In this document: in pieces, positions 1 to 11,157 of the stretch
Position numbering within the stretch: the stretch's first letter is position 1
How the letters are laid out: each line of letters opens with the position of its first letter
Assembly (NCBI GenBank): GCA_023898505.1
Contig: CP060226.1
Coordinates: 1,291,371-1,355,370, forward strand
Length of the DNA stretch: 64,000 bases
Direction: 5' to 3'
From: Candidatus Peribacteria bacterium
GTDB lineage: Bacteria > Patescibacteriota > Gracilibacteria > BD1-5 > UBA6164
Program-made: the position numbers and the translations under genes
Notes under the pieces: generated by a model
The model's database searches: none
The model's input: only the letters and a program-made list of their open reading frames with translations
What the model was told of the DNA's origin: nothing

Positions 1-93
1 GTTTCTAGAGAACAAGCTACTTTATAAATTCTTCTTTTATTCTTTGCGTTTTTCTTTATACTCCTCATCAAACTACCTAATAAACTCTTACTC
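1..93. other. left edge, no gene assigned
   Basis: The first complete coding region starts at 94. One forward frame ends in UAA at 25-27 and could be the last codons of a gene that lies mostly outside the window. Too little is present to identify it. Confidence 0.3.
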
Positions 94-1122
94 ATGAATT
101 TATTACAGATATTTTTTGTCATATCTGGGGCGATTATTACCATTCTTGCAATTGATGTTGCGAAGAGACGTAAGTTTAATGCGCTGCATTTTTTAGTGTT
201 TTTAGGAGTTGGAGGATGACTCCTTGTCGCTACTTTTTTCCCACAAGTACTCAGGTTTATTGGGGATATTTTTGGGATTCCAAGAGGAGCAGATGCGTTG
301 GTATATGCGAGTATTGTATTTTTGATTTATTTTAGTCTTTTACTGCTCAATAAAATTGAATCGGGAAGTTCTGATTTTACATTGTTAGTACGTGAGATTG
401 CACTCCAAAATGCTCCAAAAAAGAAACTTCATGGAAAAGAAGTCTTTGTGATCCCTTCATATAACGAAGGAAAGGTGATTGCTTCCACGGTACAGCATAT
501 CGTAGATGCTGGATATAAACATATCGTTGTGGTAAATGACGGTTCTTCTGATGCGACACTCGAAGTATTAGAGCCGTATATGAAACATGCTACTGTCCTT
601 TCTCACTATAAAAACAGAGGACAAGGAGCATCTCTTGAAACGGGATTTGAGTATGTGAGACGATATGGAGAGGTAGAATACGTGGTAACATTTGATGCGG
701 ATGGGCAACATGATATCAATGATTTAAAGGAGTTTGAAAAATACCTTGATCATCATCACGGAGTTGATGTGCTGCTTGGGTCGAGGTTTATCGGGAAAAA
801 GTCAACGTGAATGCCTTTGGCAAAACGAGTAGTGCTCAAACTCGGGATAATCTTTACATTTCTTTTAAGCCATATCCATCTTTCTGATACCCACAATGGT
901 TATCGTGTCATCACTGCGAAAGCACTCAAAAAGATTCGTCTGACGATTGATGGGATGGGACATGCTTCTGAGATTTTGGATATCATCGCTTCACAAAAAC
1001 TTACCTATAAAGAAGTACCAGTAAATATACAGTATACCGAGTATTCGATGAAAAAGGGACAGCGTATTGGAAATGCCTTTAATATTGCAACCCGTATGAT
1101 TTGGAATAAATTTTTTAAGTAA
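94..1122 (+). CDS. DUF2304-glycosyltransferase family 2 fusion protein
   Basis: 342 residues when UGA at 217 and 808 is read as Gly. Residues 1-110 are hydrophobic with a short cytoplasmic tail and match the DUF2304 pattern, ending in a VREIA-like stretch. Residues from about 117 onward are a GT-A glycosyltransferase 2 domain: VFVIPSYNEG at the start of the fold, VNDGSSD, and the metal-binding DADGQHD near residue 200. DUF2304 proteins are usually encoded beside a GT2 gene, so a fusion is plausible. The likely job is transfer of a sugar from a nucleotide or polyprenyl donor at the inner face of the membrane, like dolichyl-phosphate sugar synthases. It is the first gene of the glycan locus and lies 10 bases before galE. 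Confidence 0.85.
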
Positions 1123-1132
1123 CTCTTACCAT

Positions 1133-2140
1133 ATGAAAAAAACACTCCTCATCACTGGAGGTATTGGCTATATCGGCAGTCATGGAGTCGTGGCGTTTGA
1201 AACGGCGTGATATGAAACTGTTATCGTCGATAATCTGTGTAATTCTTCCATTCAGACTCTTTATGGGATGGAAGCAATTTTGGGATATCGTCCAAAATTT
1301 TATGAAGGTGATATCCGAAATACAGAACTACTGACTCAGATTTTTGAAAGCCATACGTTCGATGGAGTGATTCATTTCGCTGGACTCAAAGCTGTAGGAG
1401 AGAGTTGTGAACAGCCACTGTTGTACCATGATAACAATGTAAAGGGAAGTTTAGAACTCTTTAAATGTATGCAGAGATATCAGGTAAAAAAGATTGTTTT
1501 TTCTTCGTCAGCAACAGTATATCATCCAGGGAATCTAATCCCATTTACCGAGGAGAGTCGAGTAGGAGGAACAACAAATCCCTATGGAACGACGAAGCTT
1601 ATTCTTGAACAGATGCTTGAAGATTTAGCGTTGCATGCTGGGTTTCAGGTGATGAATCTTCGTTATTTTAATCCGGTTGGGGCCCATGAAAGTGGGAAAA
1701 TTTGAGAAAATCCACAAGGAATCCCGAATAATTTACTTCCCTATATTCTCAAAGTCTGAGGAGGAGAACTTCCACAGGTATCCGTATTTGGAGATGATTA
1801 TGATACGATTGATGGGACGGGAGTGAGAGATTATATCGATGTGGTTGATTTGATAGCAGGGCATGTACGTGCGTATGAGAGGATGGATGATTCAAGATGA
1901 AAATTTACTTCCTATAATTTAGGAGTAGGAAGGGGAATATCCGTACTTGAGATGATTTCTCTTGTAGAAAAAGTTGTCGGAAAGAAAATTCCTTATATCA
2001 TAACGGAGAGAAGAAGGGGAGATATCGGAGAAGTCTACTGTAGTCCAGAAAAAGCAAGAGGAGAGCTTGGCTGGAAATCAGAAACTTCGATAGAAACCAG
2101 TCTCAAAAACTCATGGAATTATTATGTTGCTAACTCATAA
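1133..2140 (+). CDS. galE: UDP-glucose 4-epimerase
   Basis: 335 residues, the usual GalE length, with UGA-coded Gly at 1208 and 1703 among others. It is an extended short-chain dehydrogenase. The N-terminal NAD site reads GGIGYIGSH, a serine-rich SSSATVY strand follows, and the catalytic YxxxK is present as YGTTK. It interconverts UDP-glucose and UDP-galactose (or the GlcNAc/GalNAc pair) in the cytoplasm and so supplies the neighbouring glycosyltransferases. Only four bases separate it from gmhA. Heptose epimerase HldD is a related enzyme, but the motifs here are GalE-like. Confidence 0.9.
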
Positions 2141-2144
2141 ACCT

Positions 2145-2705
2145 ATGAAACAGTATTTCGAAGAATCTGCACTGGTAAAAAAACAGTTTATTGAGGATAA
2201 CGTAGATATGCTGGATGCGGTTATTGAGTGCATCAAGGATTGTTTGGTGTCTGGGCATAAATTGCTTATTGCCGGGAACGGAGGAAGTGCCGCAGATGCG
2301 CAGCATTGGGCAACAGAGATTATTGCTCGCTATAAACTCGAGAGGAAATCTATGGCAGCCATTGCGTTGACAACAGATACGTCGACGATTACTTCTATCG
2401 GAAATGATTTTAGCTTTGATGAAATCTTTTCAAAGCAGATTGAAGGAATTGGAAATGCGGGAGATATCTTTATCGGGATTTCTACGAGTGGAAACTCGAT
2501 GAATGTGATTCGTGCGATAGAGATAGCAAAGGAGCAAGGGATGATGACGATTGGACTTACAGGAAAAGGAGGAGGAAAGATGGCAACAATGGTAGACCAT
2601 AATCTTCTCGTTCCTTCAGATAATACGCCAAGAATCCAAGAATGTCACCAGACTATCTATCATACTATCTGTGAAGAAGTGGAAAACAGAATGTTTCTGA
2701 ACTAA
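2145..2705 (+). CDS. gmhA: sedoheptulose-7-phosphate isomerase
   Basis: 186 residues with no UGA codon. It has the SIS-domain signature of GmhA: AGNGGSAADAQH, then GISTSGNS and GLTGKGGG, and a C-terminal QECHQTIYHTICE helix carrying the metal and catalytic residues. GmhA converts sedoheptulose 7-phosphate to D-glycero-D-manno-heptose 7-phosphate, the first step to nucleotide-activated heptose. I start it at the ATG at 2145, four bases after galE stops; an in-frame ATG 21 bases upstream overlaps galE. The next three genes carry out the following steps. Confidence 0.93.
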   Translation: MKQYFEESALVKKQFIEDNVDMLDAVIECIKDCLVSGHKLLIAGNGGSAADAQHWATEIIARYKLERKSMAAIALTTDTSTITSIGNDFSFDEIFSKQIEGIGNAGDIFIGISTSGNSMNVIRAIEIAKEQGMMTIGLTGKGGGKMATMVDHNLLVPSDNTPRIQECHQTIYHTICEEVENRMFLN

Positions 2706-2710
2706 GTCGT

Positions 2711-3241
2711 ATGAGAAAAGCATTGTTTATTGATAGAGATGGTACTCTAAATGTAGATGTGAACTATGCTCACAAAGTTGAAGATTGTCATCTTCTGGAG
2801 GAGTGAATTTGAGAAGTACTTCAAAAATGTAGAGATGCAGGCTATCTGCTGATTGTTACGACAAACCAGGCGGGGATTGATAAGTGATACTATACGGAAG
2901 AAGATTTTTGGAAGTTTCATGCAGAACTCGAACGACAATTAGGGATGCAGTTTGATAAGGTATATTTCTGTCCCTATCATCCAGATATTAGTGGAGAACA
3001 TAGTTGGAGAAAACCAAATAATGGGATGATTCTGCAAGCAAACACTGATTTTGACATTGATCTCTCAGCATCATATATGATAGGAGATAATTTAAAAGAT
3101 ATAGAAGCGTGAAACAAATCACAGTGTAAAACGATACTTATAAACAAGCAAAATAATCTCGATGTTACAGACTCTCACGTCGTTCCAGAGTATGTCGTGA
3201 TGTCTTGGCAAGAAATAGAAAAAATTATTTTACATACATAA
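2711..3241 (+). CDS. gmhB: D-glycero-D-manno-heptose-1,7-bisphosphate phosphatase
   Basis: 176 residues, interrupted by UGA (Gly) at 2804, 2810 and further on. It is a HAD phosphatase of the histidinol-phosphatase type. The nucleophile motif is DRDGTLN at residues 8-14, then TTNQAGI, and a late GDN-containing motif with the acidic metal ligand. GmhB removes the 7-phosphate from heptose bisphosphate. A set of Cys and His residues in the middle resembles the zinc loop of GmhB. It lies between gmhA and the heptose adenylyltransferase, which makes the heptose assignment stronger than histidine biosynthesis. Confidence 0.88.
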
Positions 3242-3249
3242 ATGTTTAC

Positions 3250-3837
3250 ATGGTATTACGAGAGATACATTTGTTACAACAAGAAGTCAAAAGACTTCAT
3301 GCTGCTGAAAAAACAGTAGTTTGGACGAATGGATGTTTTGATATCTTGCATCCAGGACATATTGCTACCTTTAAAAAGTGTAAGGAAATTGGTGATATCC
3401 TGGTTGTTGGGATGAATGGAAAAGATTCTTCATACTGGAAAACGAAGCCCGGGCGTCCAATCAATGATGAAGACTTTCGTGCCGCGATGCTCGAAGCAAT
3501 TCGTTTTGTAGATATCGTCTATGTTTTCAATGATGAAACGCCAGCCCCAATTGTTGAAGTGATACATCCAGACATTGTCCTCAAAGGCGGAGATTATTTG
3601 TCTCCTGCTGTTTCTGAAATGATTGCCGAGAAAAATATGCAGATAGTCCATGATGGAATGCTTGAATTAACCGAAGTATATCGTCAGATGATATTGGGAT
3701 GAGGGGATTCGTGGAGGCAAGAAAAGGGATATATGCCAGAAGGAGAAGTGGTAGTAAGGTCTGGTGGAAAACTTGTTTTACTTCCCATTGTTGCTGGGTA
3801 TAGTACCACTAGTATTATTGAAAAGATTAGTTGTTAA
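3250..3837 (+). CDS. rfaE2: heptose 1-phosphate adenylyltransferase (HldE C-terminal type)
   Basis: 195 residues with UGA-coded Gly at 3700. It has the cytidylyltransferase-like nucleotide site TNGCFDILHPGH, with H34 and H37 as the HxGH pair, and a later LKGGDY motif as in HldE domain 2. It attaches a nucleotide (ADP-type by family) to heptose 1-phosphate. About 45 residues follow the usual domain end, of the EVVVRSGGKLVLLP type. In many bacteria this domain is fused to the kinase; here the two are separate adjacent genes. Start chosen at 3250, nine bases after gmhB; an upstream in-frame ATG lies inside gmhB. Confidence 0.9.
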
Positions 3838-3847
3838 ATTATCATCT

Positions 3848-4765
3848 ATGTTAGGAAAAATTGTTGTTATTGGAGATGTGATGCTCGATAAGTATAGTTA
3901 TGGAGATGTGAAACGCCTCAATCCTGAAGGACCAAATCCACTCTTACATATTCATCATGAAGAGTATCGTCTCGGGGGAGCGGCGAATGTTGCGGCAAAT
4001 ATTGCAAGTCTTGCAGATAGTTGTGATCTTATAGGGATGGTGGGAGAGGATGCAAATACCGAGATTTTTATGACGGCCTGTGAGGAAGCAAATATTCATC
4101 TCATACCTGTTCTTTCTTCTAGTCCTACGATTACAAAATGGAGATTTATAGAAAACACCTACCATCAGCAGATGTTACGAGTTGATTATGAAGAACGTGT
4201 AGATATTATTGGTTATCAGATAGAAAAGATATCCGAGGCTCTGGAGCAGGTAAGCTATGAGTATATCGTGATTTCAGATTATAATAAGGGAATGATTACT
4301 CCTGATCTTGTTCATATGTTGCAGACATATGCTCGAGAAAAATGAGCTCGTATATTAGTTGATTCAAAGCCTTATAATTATGATTTATTTACTCAGAGTT
4401 ATCTGATAAAGCCAAATTTTAAAGAGTTTTGTCAAATGATTGGGAAGGAGATTGAAAATACTGACACCGCGATAGAGCAGGCGGGAAAGGAGTTTGTGCA
4501 AAAGATGCAGGCAAATCTAGTTATTACTCGTGGAAAAGAAGGCGCAAGTCTTATCACGAAAGAAGGAACATATCATCATATCCGCACGGTGGCACAAAAA
4601 GTATTTGACGTCACGGGAGCAGGAGATACCTTTATCGCAACGGTTGCTTATGCGCTTGCACACGGATATACTCTGACTCAGGCAATTGAACTTGGAAACA
4701 AAGCGAGCGGAATCGTTATTGAAAAGGTGGGGACAGCGGTGATTACGAAAGAGGAATTGCTATAA
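3848..4765 (+). CDS. rfaE1: heptose 7-phosphate kinase (HldE N-terminal type)
   Basis: 305 residues, one UGA (Gly) at about 4343. It is a PfkB/ribokinase-family sugar kinase with an N-terminal GDVMLDKYSYGDV, the substrate segment RLGGAANVAAN, and the C-terminal anion-hole and catalytic motif DVTGAGDTF near residue 255. It phosphorylates heptose 7-phosphate at C1, the step before GmhB. It starts 10 bases after the adenylyltransferase. The order gmhA, gmhB, adenylyltransferase, kinase gives every step to activated heptose except the final 6-epimerase. Confidence 0.9.
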
Positions 4766-4796
4766 TGCATGATTCATATTTTCTAAATTTTCTTTT

Positions 4797-5900
4797 TTGA
4801 TAGTTATTGTACGTTGGGTTGACACCATTGTTTTCGGAGCGATAAATCTTCTTACTTTCTGGTGTAAGTATTTGTATCGCACGGAATCGCATCTCTCACA
4901 CCCAAAAAAAATCTTAGTGATTCGTTTTTGGGCACTGGGGAGTAGTATCCTGACATTTCCGATGATTCGACAATTACAACAACACTTTTGAGAACATGTC
5001 GAGTATCATGTATTGACAACCTCAAGAACGTTGAGTATTTATGCCAATCAAGGATATTTTTCCAAAGTATGGAATCTCTTTTCCTACAGAGATATTTTTC
5101 ATCTGGTATGTTTATGGAAAGACTATGATATCGTCATTGATACCGAGGATTATGCCAGATCTTCTTCGTGTATAGCCAATTGGTTAGGAAAAAACACGAT
5201 AGGGTTTTCAGAACTTTTTACGAGAAAAATATCTTATACGTTTCCCGCACACTATGATGATACGAAGCATGCGTGTCTGGTATTTTTAGATTTACTGTCT
5301 CCACTCGGGATAAAGATACAAGTTCCCGAGTTTCTTGAATCCTATCGTTATACGCAAGAAGATGTCCAAAAAGTAGATACATTCCTTGCTCCATATACAG
5401 AAAAAAAATGGCTTTGTTTCCATACATGAGGGGCAGAAACCAGTAGTGATCGTTTTTGGGATACCAAGCATTGGAGAGCACTTATTTCCAAGTTGGAAAA
5501 AGAGGATATAGTGATATTTCTTTCGGGGACAGCATTTGAAGAAGCCGGAATTTTAGAGATACTTTCTGGAGTTTCAAATACAAATGTGGTGAATATCTGT
5601 CATAAATTTTCTCTTCCACAATTTGCCTACTTCTTGCAATCCTGCCAGCTTGTGGTATCAAATGATACGGGACCGATGCACTTAGCTGCGAGTATGCAAA
5701 CAACGACGATCGGTCTTTTTGGTCCCAATCTCCCGGCAAGATTTTGAGCCTATCCACTTGAAAAAAATATACATCTCTATCATGGGGATGGCGTACCAGT
5801 GATCAATGTCCACTTGTGACAGTTTACAAAAGACCGACACAATTTTGTAAATCAGATTCCACCCGAAGAAGTGTATGATGCGATACTTTCTAATTTGTAA
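4797..5900 (+). CDS. GT9 heptosyltransferase-like protein, first copy
   Basis: 367 residues with UGA-coded Gly at 4989, 5427, 5745 and 5817. It belongs to the ADP-heptose transferase family (GT9). An N-terminal hydrophobic segment precedes the first beta strand, ILVIRFWALGSS, and the C-terminal Rossmann half has VVSNDTGPMHLAAS, which binds the nucleotide-sugar. It probably adds heptose to a surface glycan acceptor. The start is uncertain: no ATG fits and TTG at 4797 is the best candidate, 31 bases after the kinase gene. Confidence 0.82.
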
Positions 5901-5905
5901 CCTCC

Positions 5906-6904
5906 ATGAAAAAAATATTGATTTTCCGAATTGGGGCACTTGGAGATGTGCTTATGACCACTCCATTGTTGCAAGCATTGCATACTCAAGAACCAGAAGC
6001 TCAGATTGATTATCTGACGGGTGAGAGTAATGCTGTATTATTGCAGGGAAATCCTTGTGTACATGAGTGTATCACTATGCCAGACGATATGTATTTTCGT
6101 TATAAGATCTTGAGTTTTTTCCAACTTATCTTCAAGATACGCAAAAAAAAGTATGACACGATATATGTGCTCGATAAACATTGGATTTTTTCTGTTACGG
6201 CATTTTTGTTTGGGATTTCTGAACGTAGAGGATTTTATCGCGATAGGCTATCGAGGTACTTCTTGACTTGGGGAGTACCATATGGATATAAAGTGCAGCA
6301 TGAAGTAGAGTATAATCTTTCACTGTTAGAAACGGTATCTCCAGATGCTGATATGCATCTTTTTTTTCATGTATCAGCAAAAGATGAGGCATTTGTTCAG
6401 GAGTATTTGAAAACCCAGGGGATAGAGGAGTATGTGGTAGTCATCAATGATGGAGGGAATAACGGATTTGAAGTCGGCGGTTCAAGGATGCTTCCAAACG
6501 ATATATTTCAGACATTGTTACAGAAACTTGCTTCTAAATATCCAAAGATATTGTTACTTGCAGGTCCAAATATGAAGTCGTATTATGACAGGTATACGCA
6601 AGAAGAGAATATTATCAATGTTGCAGGACTGTTTAAAATTCCTCAAAGTATTGTCCTCTTGAAATATGCGAAGAAAGTGTATACTACTGATTGTTGACCA
6701 ATGCATATGGCAGCTACGGTGAATGAGCATATTGTTGGATTTTTTTGACCAACAAATCCGCAAAGAAAGGCTCCTTTGGTGAGTGATATTGTGACCTATT
6801 GGAACGATGAAGATCTCTATGATGCAAAGTACGAGATTTTTTGAAAGATACCATCCCAGGAGAAAAAGTTTTTTAGTCATTTAGATATTGATACCATTGC
6901 CTAA
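5906..6904 (+). CDS. GT9 heptosyltransferase-like protein, second copy
   Basis: 332 residues, starting with ATG five bases after the first GT9 gene. It opens with ILIFRIGALGDVLMTTP, the classic GT9 N-terminus, and has a C-terminal TTDCGPMHMAA with the Gly from UGA. The CGA codon in FRIG sits at the family arginine, so CGA is arginine here. Like its neighbour it should transfer an ADP-activated sugar, most simply heptose made by the four genes upstream. Further UGA-coded Gly residues lie near the C-terminus. Confidence 0.87.
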
Positions 6905-6908
6905 AGAC

Positions 6909-8027
6909 ATGGAGACATTAGCATATATTATCCACACTCTCGAAATAGATTTTTGATGCGAAGTTATCAGAAATAAAGAGTTACACCTTGAAAACGGAAA
7001 TGATATTGATATGGTGATACGTTCTTGAAGATATAGTGAAGTAAAGCAATATCTTTCTCATCAATGATTTGCTTTGTTGTATGAGTCTGAGATGAAAATT
7101 CATGCATATCGTTTTATTGGATGATATTTTGTACATATAGATATCTTAATATCAATAAAATATATAAAAAAATATATGAATATTGATGCGCATATTGATA
7201 TATGTAATGAAGATGTTGCCTCTCGTTTTTTACGTTATTTACTCTTATTACGCACATCAAAGAAGGATTTTATTAACTCTCATAAACACGAAATTATCCA
7301 ACATGGATTTTTTTTAGATTTTTTAACTGTGTCTCCATTTTCTCACAAGGTAGACTTTCAAATTATACAGAAAGTTATACAGAGAAACTTGCTGAGTTTG
7401 TTTAGATATCTCAAATTCCGATACTTTTTTTCCTATATCGTTTGAAGAATACGTGAATATTTGAGTGTATGGAATACTGGGAAAACAATAGCTTTTTTAT
7501 GACCAGATGGATCCGGAAAATCTACAATAATAGAGATGCTCGTAGAAAATCTTTGAGGAGAAAAATACTATATGGGAGGACGAGAGTTTGTGCTTGAAAA
7601 ATTTTACCAACGATATGAGAAAAATATTTTTTTGAAACTCCCTATTTTTTTATTGAGATATTGAGAAAATTGGTGGCGATATATACGAGTAAAAATGGCA
7701 AAGATCAAATGAAGACTCGTATTTCTTGATCGATATCCGAAACGGGAGCTCGTAACTTCAGTGCAAAATTCAAACATCAATCATCTTTTACATTTTGTGT
7801 TTTATAAGTTTTTATATCCAAGACCAGACATCACTATTGTTATTGATGTTCCGACAGGAGTCATCCTGCAAAGAAAGAAAGAGTTAACGAAAGAAGAAAT
7901 AGAAAACGTAAAAGCAAAGTTGCAAGCAAATGTGTTAGCTGAAACGGCAACGTATCGTATTGAAAATATAGATTTAGATTATGCATTAAATGAGATTTTA
8001 CATACTATCTTTTCAAGATGAAAATAA
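6909..8027 (+). CDS. nucleotidyltransferase-like / thymidylate kinase-like fusion
   Basis: 372 residues, rich in UGA (about ten). Residues 1-90 resemble a minimal nucleotidyltransferase fold, with GNDIDMVIRS and a later HIDIL supplying paired acidic residues. After a helical linker, a P-loop kinase begins at residue 198 with GPDGSGKST (first Gly from UGA), followed by LDRYPKRE as the DR(Y) motif of thymidylate kinases. Proteins of this pattern occur in polysaccharide loci; the substrate is not known and need not be dTMP. It stops at UAA 8025-8027 and overlaps the start of the next gene by ten bases. Confidence 0.72.
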
Positions 8028-9025
8028 CCTTGGTATTAGAACAAAATCTTTTTCCTCTCCATGATGGACTTAGAAAACAGGTTTGGTTTCATGCGCTTAG
8101 TTTACGTAAGCAACATCCTAAGAGTGATATTCAGATTATCAATATTGCTCAAGGAAACAGAGTACAGGACGAAATCTCTATTATCGGGAGGCGTTGGTGG
8201 AACATGTTTTTCTTTCGTACAGATATCCTTCATTACTTTGGTTCTCCTTCTCCCATCGTAGCAGGACTTCTTCTCTTTTCAGGTTATAAGAAAGCCTTCC
8301 TTTCAATAACGGATGGTGCGGTGAGTGAGTTTTGGAAAAGTGTATTTTCTCGTCAATCGGTTTTTCTTATCAGGAGAAAAGTATCTCGTATTTTCTACTT
8401 TACTGAGTATCAGCGAAATATTTTAGCCACATACTTTGATACGAGTATATTATGTAGGGTACTTCCATATATCGAACACTTTACACCAATAAAAGAAAAA
8501 TCTCCACATCCGAGGCTTCTTTTTATGAGCCATTTGAGTAAACATAAAGGAATAGATGTCGTATTGGAAGCATATGTTCGTGTTTTATCGAGATATCCAA
8601 ATCTTGAACTTGTTGTGGCGGATAGTTGATTGCAACATAAAAACGCTAAATACTATGAACAAATAGACTCGATTAATAATCGTGGAGGTCATATTGTTGT
8701 GAAGAAACAAATAGAACCGCAAGAAGAACTTTCGGAGTCATGGATATATCTCTATACTTTCACAGAAGTAGTAAATACCATGGCAGTTCCTATTAGCTTA
8801 TATGAAGCTATAGGCTGTCAAACACTTTTTATTTCTTCTGATATTTGAGGTGTATCTGAGTATTTTCCGGAAGAATTATTACTTTTTAAGATAGAAACCG
8901 ATTTGCTAGTAGAAAAGATTTTTTATATATTAGAGAAGTACTCAGAGATTTCGTTGCTTCATAAATTACAAGTTCCAGATGAGGTAAGTACAGATTTAAT
9001 TTTCCGTTATTATATTGCCAAGTAG
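8018..9025 (+). CDS. glycosyltransferase, GT-B fold (GT4-like)
   Basis: 335 residues. The N-terminal half has the LFPLHDGLRKQ substrate-side loop. The C-terminal half begins with LLFMSHLSKHKGIDVVLEAY, the nucleotide-binding start of GT4 enzymes, and ends with a modified acceptor motif, PISLYEAIGC, in place of PSxxEGFG. Two UGA codons (8627 and 8846) encode Gly. It likely adds one sugar during repeat-unit assembly. It starts inside the end of the preceding gene and stops one base before the next ATG, so translation is probably coupled. Confidence 0.8.
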
Positions 9026-9026
9026 T

Positions 9027-11099
9027 ATGAGAAAATCTTGTTATATATATGTAAATCCTCGACCCCATAGAGTTCACTTTGATTTGTTGGAAAGTGTATG
9101 TAATGATAACATCGATAGTTATATCTATCAAAAGTCACCAGTCTTTTTTTTATGATATTTTCTTTTTTCTATTATCTTTCATATTTGAAAGATATATCGA
9201 AATGATGTTTTTATACTTATATGAGGCAATTTATTATGATATGGATTTCTTATTAAATGCATAACCCTTTTTAAGAAGAAAGTAATTTTATTGAATGCAG
9301 ATCCATTGTTTTATGATATCAAGGAAATGCACCCTTTTAAAAGATATATACTAAAATATCTCTTAAACACCGTTGATGGAGTTGTGTTTATTCAAGGAAG
9401 TCTCGATGATTTAGAACTTACATATGTACAAGATATTCCGTATTTTGTAGCGCGACCATTTATAGAAAATACTTTGTTTCAGACTCTATCTACTCTAGAA
9501 CCAAAATATCTTAAAAAGAGCTTTGTATATATTGGGAGATTATCTTGAGAGAAAAATATTGAGGCTATGATAGAGTATTTTATTGATCTTCATACTCAAG
9601 ATCCAGAAGTAGTGTTGAATATTGTTGGGGATGGCCCATTAAGGGAAAAAATAGAGGATAAGGTAAGGGGGGTCGATTATATTAATGTTGTATGACGTGT
9701 TGATGATATTCCTACTGTTTATAGACAAAATCATTTTTTATTATTATTCAGTATATATGATAGTTTTCCAGTAGTTGTCTTAGAGGCAATAGCAGCATGA
9801 TTGATTCCAATTGTATCTATTAACGTTGGCACTAAGATTTTATTACCAGAGGACCTTATTATTGATTTAGATGCTCCAAAAGATCAAGTAGTCCGTTCGA
9901 TTACTTCCGTTATAAATCATCCTTCAAGATACATACCATTTCTTGAAAATTCAAAGAAAGTGATAGAACAAAAATATCTACGAGATAGGAATATAGAAAG
10001 ATTTTCAGAGGAATATAATATATTATTACAGAAAATATACCACTGAAATCATGATTTATACTATCGTTCTTTTTTGAACGTTCTTTATAGGAAGATATTT
10101 TGATTTCTAAAATTATTGAGACTCATCTACTTGGAATATATAATAAAGAGGCTTCCATATGGGATAAAAAAAATTCAACGAAATGATGTATTTTTACAAG
10201 AAGAGAATTTTAAAAAAAATTGTATCCCTAACTGAAAACGTTCAGTTTTCTTATTGTCTTTTGATGATTTTTCACCAAAGACTGAGGAAAGTTGAGACTT
10301 TGATTTCTGAGGAAACATAGGTAAAGGGGTCAATAAGTTATTTTTCGATTTTTTCAAGAAATACTGATTTTTAAAGGCTACTTTTTTTGTTTCTTGATCT
10401 AGTGCATATGTTTGAATCTGAGGTTTATATAAGACACATCATACTGCCTATCGTATTTCTAATCCAGAATTCCGAGATTGGCAGAAGTTTATAAAGAGCA
10501 AGGATTTTAGTAGTAGAATTGAGATTGCAAATCATTGACTCTATCACTTGCAGAATGATAGGTATAATTTCTTTGTAAATAATGAATACTCCTTTAAAAA
10601 TAAAGAAGAGATTAGGGAGAATTTAAAAGAAAATGAAAAGATCTTTGCAGATATCTGACTCAAGTGCTATGGCATGAGACCACCAGCATATGGTATTGAT
10701 TACGACTTACATTTAGTAGATGAATTAAAAAATCTAGGTTATAAGTATATTGCTTTTTCTACTCCACAGAATTGATTAAATGATAGAAAAAAACTTGTGA
10801 GTAATATTTATCCAAGCAAGGTTAGAGGTATGTGGAATATTCCTGAAAATATTTCGCTATCAGAATCTTATGATCGTATTATTCAAAAAATTGATAATAT
10901 TATACAAAGAAATGGAATTATACATATTAAGTGACACTATATAATGTGAACGAAATGGTTAAAGAATTGAATTACTAAGAGTAACTTAAATAAATTATGA
11001 AGAGTATTAGATTATCTACAGGGTACATATCCTTGAGAAATATTATATGATAAAATCCTCGATTTTGTCTATACATTAAAAAATGAAAATCATTGATAA
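9027..11099 (+). CDS. GT4 glycosyltransferase fused to NodB-like polysaccharide deacetylase
   Basis: A single open frame of 690 residues with more than 25 UGA (Gly) codons and no UAA or UAG until 11097. The N-terminal 340 residues are a GT-B glycosyltransferase: VYIGRLSGEKN nucleotide start, IVGDGP, then SIYDSFPVVVLEAIAAG. The C-terminal part, from about 400 onward, resembles a NodB-type carbohydrate deacetylase: SFDDFSP with D413 and D414, HG at residues 503-504, and RPPAYG from R551. NodB enzymes remove acetyl groups from polysaccharide N-acetyl sugars using a metal held by Asp and two His. One protein may therefore both add and deacetylate a sugar. Confidence 0.75.
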
Positions 11100-11157
11100 A
11101 ACTCAGAATATAGGTATATAGAATAAAAAAAGATTTTGTATTTACTAAACAATAATT

